Notes: a model not told the origin generated them from the letters alone. A DNA stretch of 41,530 nt from an uncultured Gammaproteobacteria bacterium (GCA_913054495.1 CAJXIY010000014.1:1-41530), one strand, 5' to 3'; shown: positions 1 through 9,820, counted from the first letter of the stretch. A program made the numbers and translations.

Positions 1-624
1 AGACATTTCAACTTCGTTTTGCCTGAATACATCGCCGTAGGTGACGACGCCATTGGCGCCGTCGGTCCAGACGATATCGTAAATCGAATCGACACCCTGC
101 AGGTACATTGCGATGCGTTCGATGCCGTAGGTAATCTCACCGCTAACGGGATGGCATTCGAGCCCTCCGACTTGTTGAAAGTAGGTAAACTGGGTGATTT
201 CCATGCCGTTAAGCCAGACTTCCCATCCCAGCCCCCAGGCACCAAGAGTTGGAGATTCCCAATTATCCTCGACGAATCGAATGTCATGAACGGCCATATC
301 AATTCCCAGATTCTCCAGCGATGCGAGATAGAGCTCCTGTATGTCTTTGGGAGAGGGTTTCAGAATGACCTGAAACTGATAGTAGTGTTGTAGGCGATTC
401 GGATTCTCGCCATAACGACCATCGCTTGGCCTCCGACATGGCTGCACGTAGGCTGCATTCCAGTTTTCGGGACCGATCGCACGCAAAAATGTGGCAGGAT
501 GAAAAGTTCCAGCGCCGACTTCCATGTCCAGCGGTTGGAGCACGACACAACCCTGTGCGGCCCAGAATTGTTGCAAGGCCAGAATGAGTCCCTGAAAAGT
601 ATTCAGATCAGTAGCTTTGTTCAC
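1..624 (-). CDS. glyQ: Glycyl-tRNA synthetase alpha subunit (5' part, truncated by window edge)
   Basis: Reading the minus strand from 624 gives an uninterrupted frame of 208 codons that runs off the window at base 1; the family is about 300 residues, so roughly the first two thirds is present. The translation is near-textbook Gly[19 protein letters not shown] close to the N-terminus, then [36 protein letters not shown] and [16 protein letters not shown]. GlyQ carries the catalytic core of the alpha2-beta2 bacterial glycyl-tRNA synthetase and charges tRNA-Gly in the cytoplasm. The start is a GTG at 624-622; an in-frame TAG lies a short way upstream with no ATG between, so GTG is the only conventional choice, though its ribosome binding site is weak. 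glyS would be expected next, beyond the edge. It is divergent from the acyltransferase gene. Confidence 0.95.
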   Translation of the reverse strand, partial: MNKATDLNTFQGLILALQQFWAAQGCVVLQPLDMEVGAGTFHPATFLRAIGPENWNAAYVQPCRRPSDGRYGENPNRLQHYYQFQVILKPSPKDIQELYLASLENLGIDMAVHDIRFVEDNWESPTLGAWGLGWEVWLNGMEITQFTYFQQVGGLECHPVSGEITYGIERIAMYLQGVDSIYDIVWTDGANGVVTYGDVFRQNEVEMS

Positions 625-822
625 GGTAATGCCGAATAGTGCAGAGGCTGCCTAGAAATCGAAGGGCTGCAATTATCCTTGATTCTCCGTCACTTATCCA
701 TAGTCTGCCAGTGTAGAGTCTCTTGCTGCTTGCTCTGGCGGATTGTTTCCAACGCTGAATTGTGGTTCCATTTTACGGTCGCAGGTCCTTTCCCTATGTT
801 TTGACAAAAGTGAGATGCCGTC
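625..822. other. Divergent intergenic region between glyQ and the acyltransferase gene
   Basis: About 200 bases hold no convincing gene. They must contain the promoters for glyQ (leftward) and the acyltransferase (rightward), but I see no clear sigma70 pair. An AAAAGTGAG stretch at 806-814 is the best ribosome-binding candidate for the rightward gene. Confidence 0.4.
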
Positions 823-876
823 ATTCAGAGCCTCTATTATTTTCTACTCAGGAGTTTCTTAACACTACTCGCCTGG

Positions 877-1707
877 TTGCCGCTTAGCGTTCTGCACGGC
901 ATGGCTTCGCTCTGGGGTGGTCTGCTGTATCGGATTCCTAATCGTGCGCGGAACACCACCTTCTGGAATCTGCGCGCCTGCTTTCCACAGAAAAGCGAAG
1001 AAGAGATGCGCGTTCTGGCGCGAGCGAGTCTTAAAAATACCGCCTGCACGGCGCTGGAAATGGGCAAGGCATGGATGCTACCAGTGGGCAAAACCGTCGC
1101 TCTGGTAACCGAGACAGAAGGGATGGATGAATTAAAGCAGGCTCTCGACTCGGGGGAGGGGGTGATCCTGTTAGCGCCCCATCAAGGTAATTGGGAGATT
1201 TTCGGCATTTTTATTTGCGATCACATGCCGACAACATTTCTCTATCAACCGCCAAAAATTCCAGCGTTCGACAGACTGTTAAAAAATGCAAGGTCGAGAA
1301 ATGGCATCTCCCTCGCACCTACCAATAGAAAGGGCGTAGCCCAACTGCTCAGGGCGCTGCAACGAGGGGAGCTAGTTGGGATTCTGCCCGACCAGGTACC
1401 GAGCAACGAAGGCGGAATCCATGCCCCGTTTTTTGGCGAACCTGCATTCACCATGACGCTCATCAGTAAACTAATCCAGCGCCGGCGCGTGAAGGTATTC
1501 TGCGGATTTGCCAAGAGGCTCCCTGGCGCGAAGGGGTTCAAGGCAATCGTCGAAGCGGCGCATCGTGATATTTACGATGCAGATCTGGAAATCTCGGTAA
1601 GGGGTCTCAATCGAACCGTTGAGCACAGCGTAGGGCTGGCGGTCACCCAGTATCAGTGGGAATACAAAAGGTTTCGCCACCGACCCGATGGTGAGAAGGC
1701 ATACTAA
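877..1707 (+). CDS. Lysophospholipid/lipid A acyltransferase, LpxL/HtrB family (start uncertain)
   Basis: The product matches the bacterial lipid A acyltransferase family, inner-membrane enzymes that move an acyl chain from acyl-ACP to a lipid A precursor. The catalytic HX4E motif is H102-QGNW-E107 (counting from the TTG at 877), followed by GILPDQVP and a GEPAFT block, both typical of the family. The first conventional start in frame is TTG 877, but the frame is open back to a stop at 811-813, and the upstream codons encode a hydrophobic stretch (SLYYFLLRSFLTLLAWLPL) that looks like the family's N-terminal membrane anchor. There is no ATG, GTG or TTG in that stretch; an ATT at 823 sits about 8 bases after AGTGAG. 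The start may be a rare ATT, or a frameshift may have separated ATG 815. Which acyl position it serves cannot be told. It converges on trkH with a 22-base gap. Confidence 0.85.
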   Translation: MPLSVLHGMASLWGGLLYRIPNRARNTTFWNLRACFPQKSEEEMRVLARASLKNTACTALEMGKAWMLPVGKTVALVTETEGMDELKQALDSGEGVILLAPHQGNWEIFGIFICDHMPTTFLYQPPKIPAFDRLLKNARSRNGISLAPTNRKGVAQLLRALQRGELVGILPDQVPSNEGGIHAPFFGEPAFTMTLISKLIQRRRVKVFCGFAKRLPGAKGFKAIVEAAHRDIYDADLEISVRGLNRTVEHSVGLAVTQYQWEYKRFRHRPDGEKAY

Positions 1708-1729
1708 TCAGACGCCGTCTAGCCCGGGC

Positions 1730-3184
1730 TCATCGTCTCCAGAACATCGGCGTGAACAGCACCAGCAGCGTAAATACCTCTAGTCGTCCCAGCAGCATGG
1801 CGAAGCAGAGAATCCATTTTGCGGTTGCCGGCAGATGGCCATAGGTTTCCGCGATCGTTGCCAGTCCGGGCCCAAGATTGTTAATGCAGGCGCCTACGGC
1901 GCTGAAGGCGGTGATGATGTCGAGGCCGGTGGCCAGCAATGCCAGCAGCATTGCCATGTATGCCATCACATAGACGGCGAAGAATCCCCACACCGATTCA
2001 ATAATCCGGTCCGGTACCGGGTTGTGGCCCAGCTTAATTGGAATTACCGCCCTCGGGTGAATCAGTCGCTGCACCTCCCTGAAGCCCGACTTGAATATCA
2101 ACAGGATGCGTATCACCTTCATGCCGCCGCCGGTTGAGCCTGCACAGGCCCCTATTATCGCTGCGTAGAGCAACAGGAAGGGCAGGAATAGAGGCCAGGA
2201 ACTAAAATCGGCCGTCGTGAATCCGGTGGTTGTTGCTATCGACACAACCTGGAATACTCCCTTGATGAGTGATTCGGATATGCCGCTGTAGATATCTGAA
2301 AAATACAGGACCATCACCGTAACAATCGACAAAGATACCAGGATAAAGCTGTAGAACAGGAATTCAGGATCGGCGAGGTAGTGTTTGGCGTCGCGGCGGC
2401 GCCAGGCGGTGAAATGCAGGGCGAAGTTGATGCCGGCAATGAACATAAAGACGATGGCAACCATGTCAACGGCAGCGCTATTGAAATATCCCATACTGGC
2501 GTCATGGGTCGAGAAACCACCGATCGCCACGGTGGTGAAGCTGTGACCAATCGCATCGAACAGGCTCATGCCAACCGCCCAGTAAGCCAGGGCACAGGCA
2601 ACTGTCAGGGTCAGATAGATGTACCATAGTGCCTTCGCTGTCTCCGCCAATCGGGGCACCAGCTTGTTGTCCTTTACAGGCCCCGGGCTTTCTGCGCGAT
2701 AGAGCTGCATGCCACCGATGCCGAGCATGGGTAACAGCGCCACCGCCAGCACGATGATGCCCATGCCGCCCAGCCATTGCAGTTGCTGTCGATAAAACAG
2801 GATAGATTTCGGCAGGACATCCAGGCCCGAGATCACAGTAGCGCCGGTGGTCGTTAAGCCGGAAAAGGCTTCGAACACGGCATCGGTGATGGAGAGATCG
2901 AGTGCCGGGGACAGGATAAAGGGCAGGCAAGCCGCCGTGCCCAATACGGCCCAAAACAGAGTGACGACTAGAAACCCATCTCTGTTGCTGAGCTCCTGGC
3001 GGGATCGAGCGGTCGGTAGCCACAGTACGAATCCGCTAGCGAAAATAATCAGGAATGAAATAAAGAAGGCGGAGGCCGAGCCGTCGTCATAGATCCAGGA
3101 AACCACGATGGGCGGGAGATTCCCCAGCGCGGCGAAAAACATGAGCAAAATGCCGAGAATCTTGATGATGATGGAGGCATGCAT
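1730..3184 (-). CDS. trkH: Trk potassium uptake system membrane subunit TrkH
   Basis: A 484-residue inner-membrane protein with about ten hydrophobic segments arranged as four repeated membrane-pore-membrane units, as in the TrkH/KtrB superfamily. Filter-type loops are visible: SGLTTTGATV (glycine near residue 114), TTVAIGGFSTH (near 222), IATTTGFTTADF (near 317) and a divergent fourth loop, GACINNLGPG. TrkH forms the K+ translocation pore and is gated by the cytoplasmic TrkA ring. Length matches the usual 480-485. It follows trkA by 15 bases on the same strand, so the two are probably co-transcribed; in many gammaproteobacteria trkH lies elsewhere, so the pairing is convenient but not universal. 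It is the last gene of the def-fmt-rsmB-trkA-trkH run. Confidence 0.95.
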   Translation of the reverse strand: MHASIIIKILGILLMFFAALGNLPPIVVSWIYDDGSASAFFISFLIIFASGFVLWLPTARSRQELSNRDGFLVVTLFWAVLGTAACLPFILSPALDLSITDAVFEAFSGLTTTGATVISGLDVLPKSILFYRQQLQWLGGMGIIVLAVALLPMLGIGGMQLYRAESPGPVKDNKLVPRLAETAKALWYIYLTLTVACALAYWAVGMSLFDAIGHSFTTVAIGGFSTHDASMGYFNSAAVDMVAIVFMFIAGINFALHFTAWRRRDAKHYLADPEFLFYSFILVSLSIVTVMVLYFSDIYSGISESLIKGVFQVVSIATTTGFTTADFSSWPLFLPFLLLYAAIIGACAGSTGGGMKVIRILLIFKSGFREVQRLIHPRAVIPIKLGHNPVPDRIIESVWGFFAVYVMAYMAMLLALLATGLDIITAFSAVGACINNLGPGLATIAETYGHLPATAKWILCFAMLLGRLEVFTLLVLFTPMFWRR

Positions 3185-3199
3185 TTTTACTTAAGGACC

Positions 3200-4576
3200 C
3201 TAGAAAAAACTGAATCCGACCTGGAATAATTGCTCGACTTTCTGAATTTCCCTGCGATCTATAAGAAACAGAATCACGTGGTCGCCCGACTCGATGACAA
3301 TGTCATCATGAGCGATCAGAACTTCATCGTTGCGGACAATGGCACCGATCGTCGTGCCTTCGGGCAGGTCAATCGTTTCTATCGCGCGCCCCACTACTTT
3401 CGAAGAGGCTTGATCACCGTGGGCGACTGCCTCGATCGCTTCCGCTGCGCCCCGGCGCAGGGAATGAACTTTGACCACATCGCCGCGCCGAACGTGGGTG
3501 AGCAAACTACCAATGGTTGCTTGCTGCGGGGAAATAGCGATGTCGATCTCACCCCCCTGAACCAGGTCGACATAGGCAGGATTATTGATAATCGCCATCA
3601 CCTTCTTGGCGCCAAGCCTCTTCGCCAATAGCGAAGACATGATGTTCGCTTCGTCATCGTTGGTCAGGGCGAGGAACACATCGGTGTCCTCAATATTTTC
3701 TTCGATTAACAGATCCTGCTGTGAAGCCTCACCATTGAGCACAATTGCATGATCGAGATGATTGGCGAGGAAGTCGCAGCGCGCTGGGTTGCGCTCGATA
3801 ATCTTCACCTGGTAGCGATGCTCGATATCTTCTGTCAGGCGTAGCCCGATATTGCCACCCCCGGCGATCATTATGCGCTTGTAGGGGCGATCGAGACGGC
3901 GTAATTCGCTCATACAGGCACTGATATCATCCCGCGGGGCAATGAAAAACACTTCGTCGTCGGCCTCAATAACCGTCGAACCTTCAGGCATGATGGGTCG
4001 ATCTTTCCTGAAGATGGCAGCGACCCTGGTATCCACCGAGGGCATATGCTGCCGCAACAGGCGAATTTCCTGTCCCACCAAAGGCCCACCGTAGAAAGCC
4101 TTCACCGCCACCAGCTGAACTTTGCCGTCGGCAAAATCCAGCACCTGTAATGCGCCCGGCAGATCCAGCAGGCGGCTAATGTAGCTCGAAATTATCAGTT
4201 CGGGACTGATGACGACGTCTACGGCGATACCATTTTTGCCAAACAATAGGCGTTCACTAACCAGGTAAGAAGAGGAGCGAATGCGGCAAATCTTCTTCGG
4301 TGTTTGAAACAGGGAGTAGGCAACCCGGCAGGCCACCATGTTGATTTCATCGCTCTCGGTGACGGCGATGATCATCTCGGCATCCTCACCACCGGCCCTT
4401 TCCAGTACATCCGGGTGCGACGCCTCGCCGACAATGGTGCCGATGTCTATGTGGTCTTTTAGTTCCTGCAGTTTCTCGGCGTCATTATCGACAACGGTAA
4501 TGTCATTGGCTTCATTAGCCAGGGTTTCGGCGAGAGCGCTGCCAACCTGATTGGCACCGAGGATAATTATCTTCAT
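3200..4576 (-). CDS. trkA: Trk potassium uptake regulatory NAD-binding protein TrkA
   Basis: A 458-residue cytoplasmic protein with two tandem RCK units, the usual TrkA architecture. The first Rossmann fold starts at once ([16 protein letters not shown], residues 3-18) and is followed by a TrkA-C domain. A second nucleotide-binding fold begins near residue 236 ([15 protein letters not shown]), again with a TrkA-C domain after it. TrkA binds NAD(H)/ATP and gates TrkH. The ATG at 4576 directly precedes the first beta strand, so the start is secure. It lies 53 bases after rsmB and 15 before trkH; fmt-rsmB-trkA is a widely conserved order in Gammaproteobacteria. Confidence 0.96.
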   Translation of the reverse strand: MKIIILGANQVGSALAETLANEANDITVVDNDAEKLQELKDHIDIGTIVGEASHPDVLERAGGEDAEMIIAVTESDEINMVACRVAYSLFQTPKKICRIRSSSYLVSERLLFGKNGIAVDVVISPELIISSYISRLLDLPGALQVLDFADGKVQLVAVKAFYGGPLVGQEIRLLRQHMPSVDTRVAAIFRKDRPIMPEGSTVIEADDEVFFIAPRDDISACMSELRRLDRPYKRIMIAGGGNIGLRLTEDIEHRYQVKIIERNPARCDFLANHLDHAIVLNGEASQQDLLIEENIEDTDVFLALTNDDEANIMSSLLAKRLGAKKVMAIINNPAYVDLVQGGEIDIAISPQQATIGSLLTHVRRGDVVKVHSLRRGAAEAIEAVAHGDQASSKVVGRAIETIDLPEGTTIGAIVRNDEVLIAHDDIVIESGDHVILFLIDRREIQKVEQLFQVGFSFF

Positions 4577-4629
4577 GCGAGCCGGTCTCTGTCAGTACTG
4601 CCAAACAAAGGTTCGAGGGTAGCTCAGCG

Positions 4630-5934
4630 CTAACAAACCTTTTCTAGCACACAGTAGAAGAAGCCATCGGGGCCATTGTTTTTGCCAGGTAGGAGCTGTC
4701 TTCCGAGGGAACATTCTACTCCCCAATCGGCCGTGATGCCCTGATATTTAGCGTTATCCACGGATCGGAGGAATTCGGCAACACTGTCTTCGTTTTCCTG
4801 TCTGAGGATGGAGCAAGTGGTGTAGAGGAATAGCCCTCCCGGTTTTAGAGTGGGCCACAGTGCCCGCAAAAGTTGCTGTTGGCTCCTTACCAAGGACGCG
4901 ATGTCTTGCTCCGATCGCAGCAGCTTGATATCCGGATGTCTGCGTATTACCCCAGTGGCGGAGCAGGGCGCGTCTAAGAGGATGCGGTCAAATTGCTGCT
5001 GATTCCACCAGTCCTCAATTTGGGTGGCATCTGCGACGTGTAGATCAGCTGCCAAGCCCAGTCTTAGCAGGTTTTCTTCGATTCTCTCCGTTCTTTGGGC
5101 GCTTTTGTCCAGCGCCACACAGGACGCGAGTAAAGGCTCACTTTCGAGAATATGGCAGGTCTTTCCGCCGGGTGCCGCACAGGCATCCAGCACCCGCATG
5201 CCCGGCGCCAGGTGCAACAGGTCAGGCACCAGCTGTGAGGCTTCGTCCTGCACGCTGAGCCAACCTTCCTGAAACCCCGGCAAGGCGTCGACGGACATCG
5301 GCACGGCGAGATAAATCGCGGTCTCGGCCAGGATTCCTGCCGTGGCTTGAATTTTCGCCGCTGCCAACCGGCCGAGCATTTCATCCCGGGATGTTTTTGC
5401 CAGATTTACCCTCAGGGTCATGGGTGGGCGCAAATTGTTATTAGCTAAAATTTGCAGGGCTTGCTCGGGCCATTGTTCGCTGGTGGCCTTGGCGAGCCAG
5501 TCAGGATGTGACAGCAGGGCCATTTTATCGCTGCCAGTAAGCGCTTTTCTTGTCTCATCTCTACGCCGGAGGTAGTTTCTCAGTACAGCATTGACCAGCG
5601 CCTTCGCCCAGGGTTTGCCCAGGCTCCGGGTCGCCGCCACCGTTTCATTGATGACCGCGTAATCTGGTACGGAGAGTTCGCGAAGCTGATATAGCCCAAC
5701 CAGCAGTAGACATTTTAAGTCGGTTTCCTTCTTCTTGAGGGCTTTGCTGAGCAGCGTATCGAGAATTATCTCGAGTAGGTGAAACCATCGACAGCTGCCA
5801 AAGCAGGTTTCCTGAAGTAGGGCGTAGTCATCCAGGTGCTTGTAATTACTGAGATGTGTAGTGAGGGAGCCCTTACCAACTACAAGCTCCGCGAGGATGT
5901 TTGCGGCGATTGCACGACTGTTTGACGCGCTCAT
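4630..5934 (-). CDS. rsmB: 16S rRNA (cytosine-967 C5)-methyltransferase RsmB
   Basis: A 434-residue SAM-dependent RNA methyltransferase. The N-terminal third is the NusB-like RNA-binding domain (SRAIAANILAELV at the start; YAVINETVAATR around residues 95-110). The C-terminal catalytic domain has the SAM loop DACAAPGGKTCHIL, and the two cysteines of the m5C mechanism lie in DAPCSATGVIRRHPDIK and YTTCSILRQEN. RsmB methylates C967 of 16S rRNA. Its ATG overlaps the fmt stop codon by four bases (ATGA), implying translational coupling. Length matches the E. coli enzyme (429). Confidence 0.96.
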   Translation of the reverse strand: MSASNSRAIAANILAELVVGKGSLTTHLSNYKHLDDYALLQETCFGSCRWFHLLEIILDTLLSKALKKKETDLKCLLLVGLYQLRELSVPDYAVINETVAATRSLGKPWAKALVNAVLRNYLRRRDETRKALTGSDKMALLSHPDWLAKATSEQWPEQALQILANNNLRPPMTLRVNLAKTSRDEMLGRLAAAKIQATAGILAETAIYLAVPMSVDALPGFQEGWLSVQDEASQLVPDLLHLAPGMRVLDACAAPGGKTCHILESEPLLASCVALDKSAQRTERIEENLLRLGLAADLHVADATQIEDWWNQQQFDRILLDAPCSATGVIRRHPDIKLLRSEQDIASLVRSQQQLLRALWPTLKPGGLFLYTTCSILRQENEDSVAEFLRSVDNAKYQGITADWGVECSLGRQLLPGKNNGPDGFFYCVLEKVC

Positions 5935-6896
5935 GAACTGGTCGGCATCTCGGCGCCAAAAACATTTCCGGGAGCGAACAGCAAGGGCCTGGAACGGAGG
6001 ACGTTGGTGACCACCGTCGCGCCTTTACCCGGCAATTGAACCTTAAAAACCTGAAGTAAGGACTCATTACAGACAACGGTAAAAGCATCTTTTCGCATCT
6101 CGACGATGGTCCCCGGTGGTGCGTCGCTGGTCCCCGCCAGTGGGCGTGCTTCCAGTATCCGCAGTCGCTGCTGGTCGAGAAAGGAGTAGGCTGGGCTCCT
6201 GCCGATGCCGGCCCGCACCTGCCGGTCGATGGCGGTGGCGGTAGCAGACCAGTCGATTAGCGCCTCAGACTTGCTCAGCTTTTTAGCGTAAGTGCTTTTG
6301 GCATGGTCCTGTGCCCGGGCTTCTAGGCGAAATGCCTCGATATCATTCACCACGCGTACCAGGGCAGTAGTGCCCGCAAGCTGGAGCTTTGCCTCGACAT
6401 TGAGTCGGGTGTCCGTGGCCTCTATGCTGACTGTTTCCATCGATAATATGTCGCCGGTATCCAGGCCTGCATCCATCTGCATAATAGTGATGCCGGTTTC
6501 CTCATCGCCGGCCAGGATTGCACGCTCGATCGGTGCCGCTCCCCGCCACCGAGGTAGCAAGGAGGCATGCATGTTGATGCAGCCATATTTCGGGATCTCC
6601 AGCAAAGATTCGGGAAGAATGAGCCCGTAGGCTACAACAATCAAAACATCGGGGCGAAGCGACAGCAGCAATTGTTGCTGCTCATCAGATTTCAGACTCG
6701 GGGGTTGCAGCACCGGGATTGCGTGATGCTCGGCCAACTTCTTTACCGGGCTGGGCTGTAATTGTCTGCCCCGACCCGAGGGACGGTCCGGCTGTGTGTA
6801 TACCGTGACTAGCTCGTGGCGGGTTTCCAGTAATGCCGCCAGGTGCGCAGCAGCGAAAGCAGGAGTGCCTGCAAAACAGAGTCGCAATTTTTGCAT
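5931..6896 (-). CDS. fmt: Methionyl-tRNA formyltransferase
   Basis: The enzyme formylates Met-tRNA(fMet) using 10-formyl-tetrahydrofolate. It opens with QKLRLCFAGTPAFAA, the typical beginning of the family, and carries NMHASLLPRWRGAAPIER (formyltransferase SLLPxxxGxxP signature with the N and H of the active site) and MDAGLDTGDI. I start at ATG 6896 (321 residues, close to the E. coli 315) because it precedes the conserved beta strand and has TTAGGGA about seven bases upstream. The frame stays open to an earlier ATG at 6944, but that extension overlaps the 3' end of def and adds 16 basic residues with no family counterpart. It lies 19 bases after def and overlaps rsmB by ATGA. Confidence 0.95.
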   Translation of the reverse strand: MQKLRLCFAGTPAFAAAHLAALLETRHELVTVYTQPDRPSGRGRQLQPSPVKKLAEHHAIPVLQPPSLKSDEQQQLLLSLRPDVLIVVAYGLILPESLLEIPKYGCINMHASLLPRWRGAAPIERAILAGDEETGITIMQMDAGLDTGDILSMETVSIEATDTRLNVEAKLQLAGTTALVRVVNDIEAFRLEARAQDHAKSTYAKKLSKSEALIDWSATATAIDRQVRAGIGRSPAYSFLDQQRLRILEARPLAGTSDAPPGTIVEMRKDAFTVVCNESLLQVFKVQLPGKGATVVTNVLRSRPLLFAPGNVFGAEMPTSS

Positions 6897-6915
6897 TGAA
6901 ATCCCTAACAGTCTG

Positions 6916-7422
6916 TTAAGCAGTCTTTTTGTGTTCTTTTTCAAGCTTGGCGCGAATACGCTGGCGTTTGAGAGTGCTCAAGTAATCTACGAAGAGCTTG
7001 CCATTGAGATGGTCAATCTCATGCTGGACGCAAATAGAAAGAATGCCTTCTGCGGTGAGTTCGAATTCCTGTCCCTGATAATCCTGGGCCCGGGCGTGGA
7101 TGGTCTGAGGCCTGGAGACGGTTTCGTAAAATCCCGGTACAGACAGACAGCCCTCGTCATAGTCGAACAGGTCCTCATCTATTACTTCAAAACTTGGATT
7201 AATAAATACTTGAGGACTATCCTTATTCTCCGATACATCTAATACCATAAGCCGCTTATGGACATTTACTTGAGTTGCAGCGAGACCTATACCCTGAGCT
7301 TCGTACATGGTTTCAAGCATATCCGCGATCAAGACTTCGAGCCTGGCGTCGAAAACACTAACGGGGATTGCTATTTTCCTTAGCCTGGGGTCGGGAAATT
7401 CCAGGATTTGTAGAATTGCCAT
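6916..7422 (-). CDS. def: Peptide deformylase
   Basis: A 168-residue metalloenzyme that removes the N-formyl group from nascent proteins, functionally paired with fmt immediately downstream. All three family motifs are intact: GIGLAATQV (residues 44-52), EGCLSVPG (metal ligand C92) and QHEIDHLNG (H134, E135, H138). Length is standard for type 1 deformylases (168-170). The ATG at 7422 begins [14 protein letters not shown], the usual family start. It is the first gene of the leftward operon; a TATAAT-like box on the minus strand at 7493-7488 lies about 65 bases upstream. Confidence 0.97.
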   Translation of the reverse strand: MAILQILEFPDPRLRKIAIPVSVFDARLEVLIADMLETMYEAQGIGLAATQVNVHKRLMVLDVSENKDSPQVFINPSFEVIDEDLFDYDEGCLSVPGFYETVSRPQTIHARAQDYQGQEFELTAEGILSICVQHEIDHLNGKLFVDYLSTLKRQRIRAKLEKEHKKTA

Positions 7423-7487
7423 AGTCTCGAATAACCTTTTGGTCCTGTATAGGCAAAGCTGTAGATTGTGAACTGCGCCTAGTGATA

Positions 7488-7493
7488 ATTATA
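7488..7493 (-). promoter_or_regulatory. Candidate -10 box for the def-fmt-rsmB-trkA-trkH operon
   Basis: On the minus strand the sequence is a perfect TATAAT, preceded by ACGG, about 65 bases upstream of the def start. The matching -35 is poor (CTGCAC with a 15-base spacer is the best I can see). The sequence shows the -10 only; promoter function is inferred from its position in the divergent gap. Confidence 0.4.
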
Positions 7494-7535
7494 CCGTATT
7501 GCTAACATGTGCAGGCGTCTGAGTACGGAATTTTA

Positions 7536-8635
7536 ATGATGAATAAAGTGGGATCGAAGCCATTACTGACCCTGATAAGCTTATGTGCAGGCATTTTGCT
7601 CGGTGCCGCGCCTGCATACGGCCAGGGCGGGCTCTTACACGACGAGTATGCGGACAGTTACACCGTGGCCGAAGGCGACACCTTGTGGAACATCGCCGGC
7701 CAGTTCCTGCAAGATCCCCAGCGTTGGGAGGAGGTCTGGCAACCAGACCCCTATCTGGATAATCCGGATCTTATATATCCTGGGGATATCCTCAGAATTG
7801 GCCTGGTAGGAGGCAATCCGCGCATTTTGGTGCAGCGGGGGGACAGGCTGGAGGTACGGCTGGGTCCCGAAATCCGCGTACTTCCACTGGTGAGTGCGAT
7901 TCCCACGATTCCACTGGAAGACATCGAAAATAGTTTCACCAAGAACTGCATCGTCGATCCAGCAATGATTGAGGCGGCGCCCAATATTGTCGCGAACCTC
8001 GGCAATAATCTGGTCATTGGCACCAGCGACGAGATCTATGCCCGTGGCCTGTGGCCTGATGGAACCGGCTCATTCGAAGTCTATTGGGCAGGCGCATGTA
8101 TTTCGATCACTCCGGGACCGAGCAACTGGGCCAGGAACTGGAGTATTTGGGTTTTGCGATCATCGCCGAAGATGCGGGGCCGGGGCTGAAGCGGATGCTG
8201 ATAAACAATAGTAGCAGGGAGATTCAAGTTGGTGACCGCTTACTAGTCAAGGTAGAATCAAGTATAGGTTCCACCATTTTCCCATCCGAGCCGGAAGCAC
8301 CGGTGAGCGGAATGATCATAGCCTTTCTTGGGGCATCGTCCCTCGCCTAGCAGTTGGATACCGTCGTGATCGATCTGGGTTTGGAGGACCAACTGGAAGT
8401 TGGTAATATCTTGTCAATTTAACTGCCGGGTCCTCAGATCGTGGATGAAGTCGAGCGTGGGCAGTTGAGCTTCAGGCAGCGAATCGGCGCCATGTTCAAT
8501 CAGAAACAATTACAATTACCCGGCAAGTATATCGGCACCCTGCTGGTCTATAAAATCTTCGAGCAACTGAGCTACGCCCTCATTCTGAGCTCGCTGGAGC
8601 CGGCCCAACTCTATAACCAGGTAGTAAATCCCTGA
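7536..8635 (+). pseudogene. Broken LysM-domain exported protein gene (one frameshift, two in-frame stops)
   Basis: The gene begins at ATG 7536 with a signal peptide (LISLCAGILLGAAPAYG) and then a LysM peptidoglycan-binding domain (YTVAEGDTLWNIAGQFLQDP through DLIYPGDILRIG). The first frame is coding-like up to about 8083-8094 (SFEVYWAG), after which the sensible protein continues in another frame (RMYFDHSGTEQLGQELEYLGFAI). That second frame is cut by TAG at 8348-8350 and TAA at 8420-8422, yet meaningful sequence resumes after each (QLDTVVIDLGLEDQLEVGNIL, then IVDEVERGQLSF) and ends at TGA 8633-8635 with IFEQLSYALIL. A LysM protein of about 340-370 residues lies between def and dprA in Pseudomonas, so this is the decayed local copy. 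Possible sequencing error would have to account for three separate lesions. Confidence 0.85.
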
Positions 8636-8680
8636 TCTGATTTCTTACCGTCGCCCGATTCCATCGCTCAAGGACGAACC

Positions 8681-9820
8681 ATGGAAGCAACGATCATCGC
8701 AGCCTATCTGCGGCTCTACCACTGTACAGGGATTAGCCACCAGCAGTTTTCCCGCCTGCTCAAGCAGGCGGGAAACATTACCGTAATACTCGATCAGAAC
8801 GATGAATGGTTGCAGTCATTGGGCATGGACCCGGGCCAGATATCGATGCTGCGGCGAAGCCAGGGCTCCGCATCGATGGAGTCCAAAATCGAGGAAGATC
8901 TTAGTTGGCAACAGTCTCGGGGCAACGCCATTGTCGGCTACGAATCCCCAGACTACCCGCCCTTGCTGAGAACTACAGATTTCCCGCCACCGCTGCTTTA
9001 TGCCATCGGCGACAGCTCAGTGCTTTCCACCGTGGCCCTGGGAATTGTGGGCAGCCGCAAAGCCAGCGAATATGGAGGCCGCAACGCCTATTGGATGGCG
9101 CATGAATTGAGCCACGCCGGCTTGCTGATCTGTAGCGGCATGGCGAGAGGCATAGATACCCAGGCCCATAAAGGGGCGTTGGCCGCATCCGGGGCAACCG
9201 TCGCCGTGCTGGGAACCGGAATAGATATTTGCCACCCATTAGCGAATCAGAAACTGGCAGAGCAGATTGCCGTAAAAGGGGCCTTGATATCGGATTTTCC
9301 CCTGGGGTCTCCGCCACGGGCAAACAATTTCCCCCGGCGTAATCGAATAATCAGTGGCATGAGCCTGGGCACGCTGGTGGTTGAAGCCACGGCTCACAGT
9401 GGTTCGTTAATTACTGCGCGCCTGGCACTGGAGGAGAACCGGGAAGTGTTTGCCTTCCCCGGTTCCATATCCAGTCAGCTGTCCCGTGGCTGTCACCGGC
9501 TCATAAAAGAAGGCGCGAAATTGGTCGAGGAACCGGCAGACATACTCGAGGAACTGGGAATGAAAAGCAGAGGAGCAGCAAGGCTTGAGTCCACAGCCAA
9601 TTCCACGCAGAAAAACTGTGGTGCAGAAGCGCCATCTCTGAATGAGCACGAGGCCAACATCATGCGCTTAATCGGCGGCAACAACTGTCTGATGCAGACT
9701 CTGCTCGATAGCTCGGGATATAGCTTGCAACAATTGAATGCTCTGCTGCTACATCTGGAAATGCTGGGACTGGTGAGGGCCGAAGGCGGCAGATTCAGCT
9801 GCACTGATCCAGCGCTATAA
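8681..9820 (+). CDS. dprA: DNA processing protein DprA (Smf)
   Basis: A 379-residue protein. The central Rossmann-like fold that binds single-stranded DNA and loads RecA in transformation shows the family signatures: GIVGSRKASEYG, SGMARGIDTQAHKGAL, AVLGTGIDICHP, FPRRNRIISGMS, EATAHSGSLITARLALE and FAFPGSISSQLSRG. An N-terminal helical segment (about 1-80) and a C-terminal winged-helix domain (from about 320) complete the standard layout. The ATG at 8681 follows AAGGACG with good spacing. Cells lacking natural competence often retain dprA, so the gene alone does not prove transformability. It follows the LysM remnant by 45 bases. Confidence 0.96.
   Translation: MEATIIAAYLRLYHCTGISHQQFSRLLKQAGNITVILDQNDEWLQSLGMDPGQISMLRRSQGSASMESKIEEDLSWQQSRGNAIVGYESPDYPPLLRTTDFPPPLLYAIGDSSVLSTVALGIVGSRKASEYGGRNAYWMAHELSHAGLLICSGMARGIDTQAHKGALAASGATVAVLGTGIDICHPLANQKLAEQIAVKGALISDFPLGSPPRANNFPRRNRIISGMSLGTLVVEATAHSGSLITARLALEENREVFAFPGSISSQLSRGCHRLIKEGAKLVEEPADILEELGMKSRGAARLESTANSTQKNCGAEAPSLNEHEANIMRLIGGNNCLMQTLLDSSGYSLQQLNALLLHLEMLGLVRAEGGRFSCTDPAL

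Noticed and set aside
6897..6944. Longer start for fmt at 6944
   Set aside because: It overlaps def and adds a basic leader not expected in the family; ATG 6896 has a good ribosome binding site.
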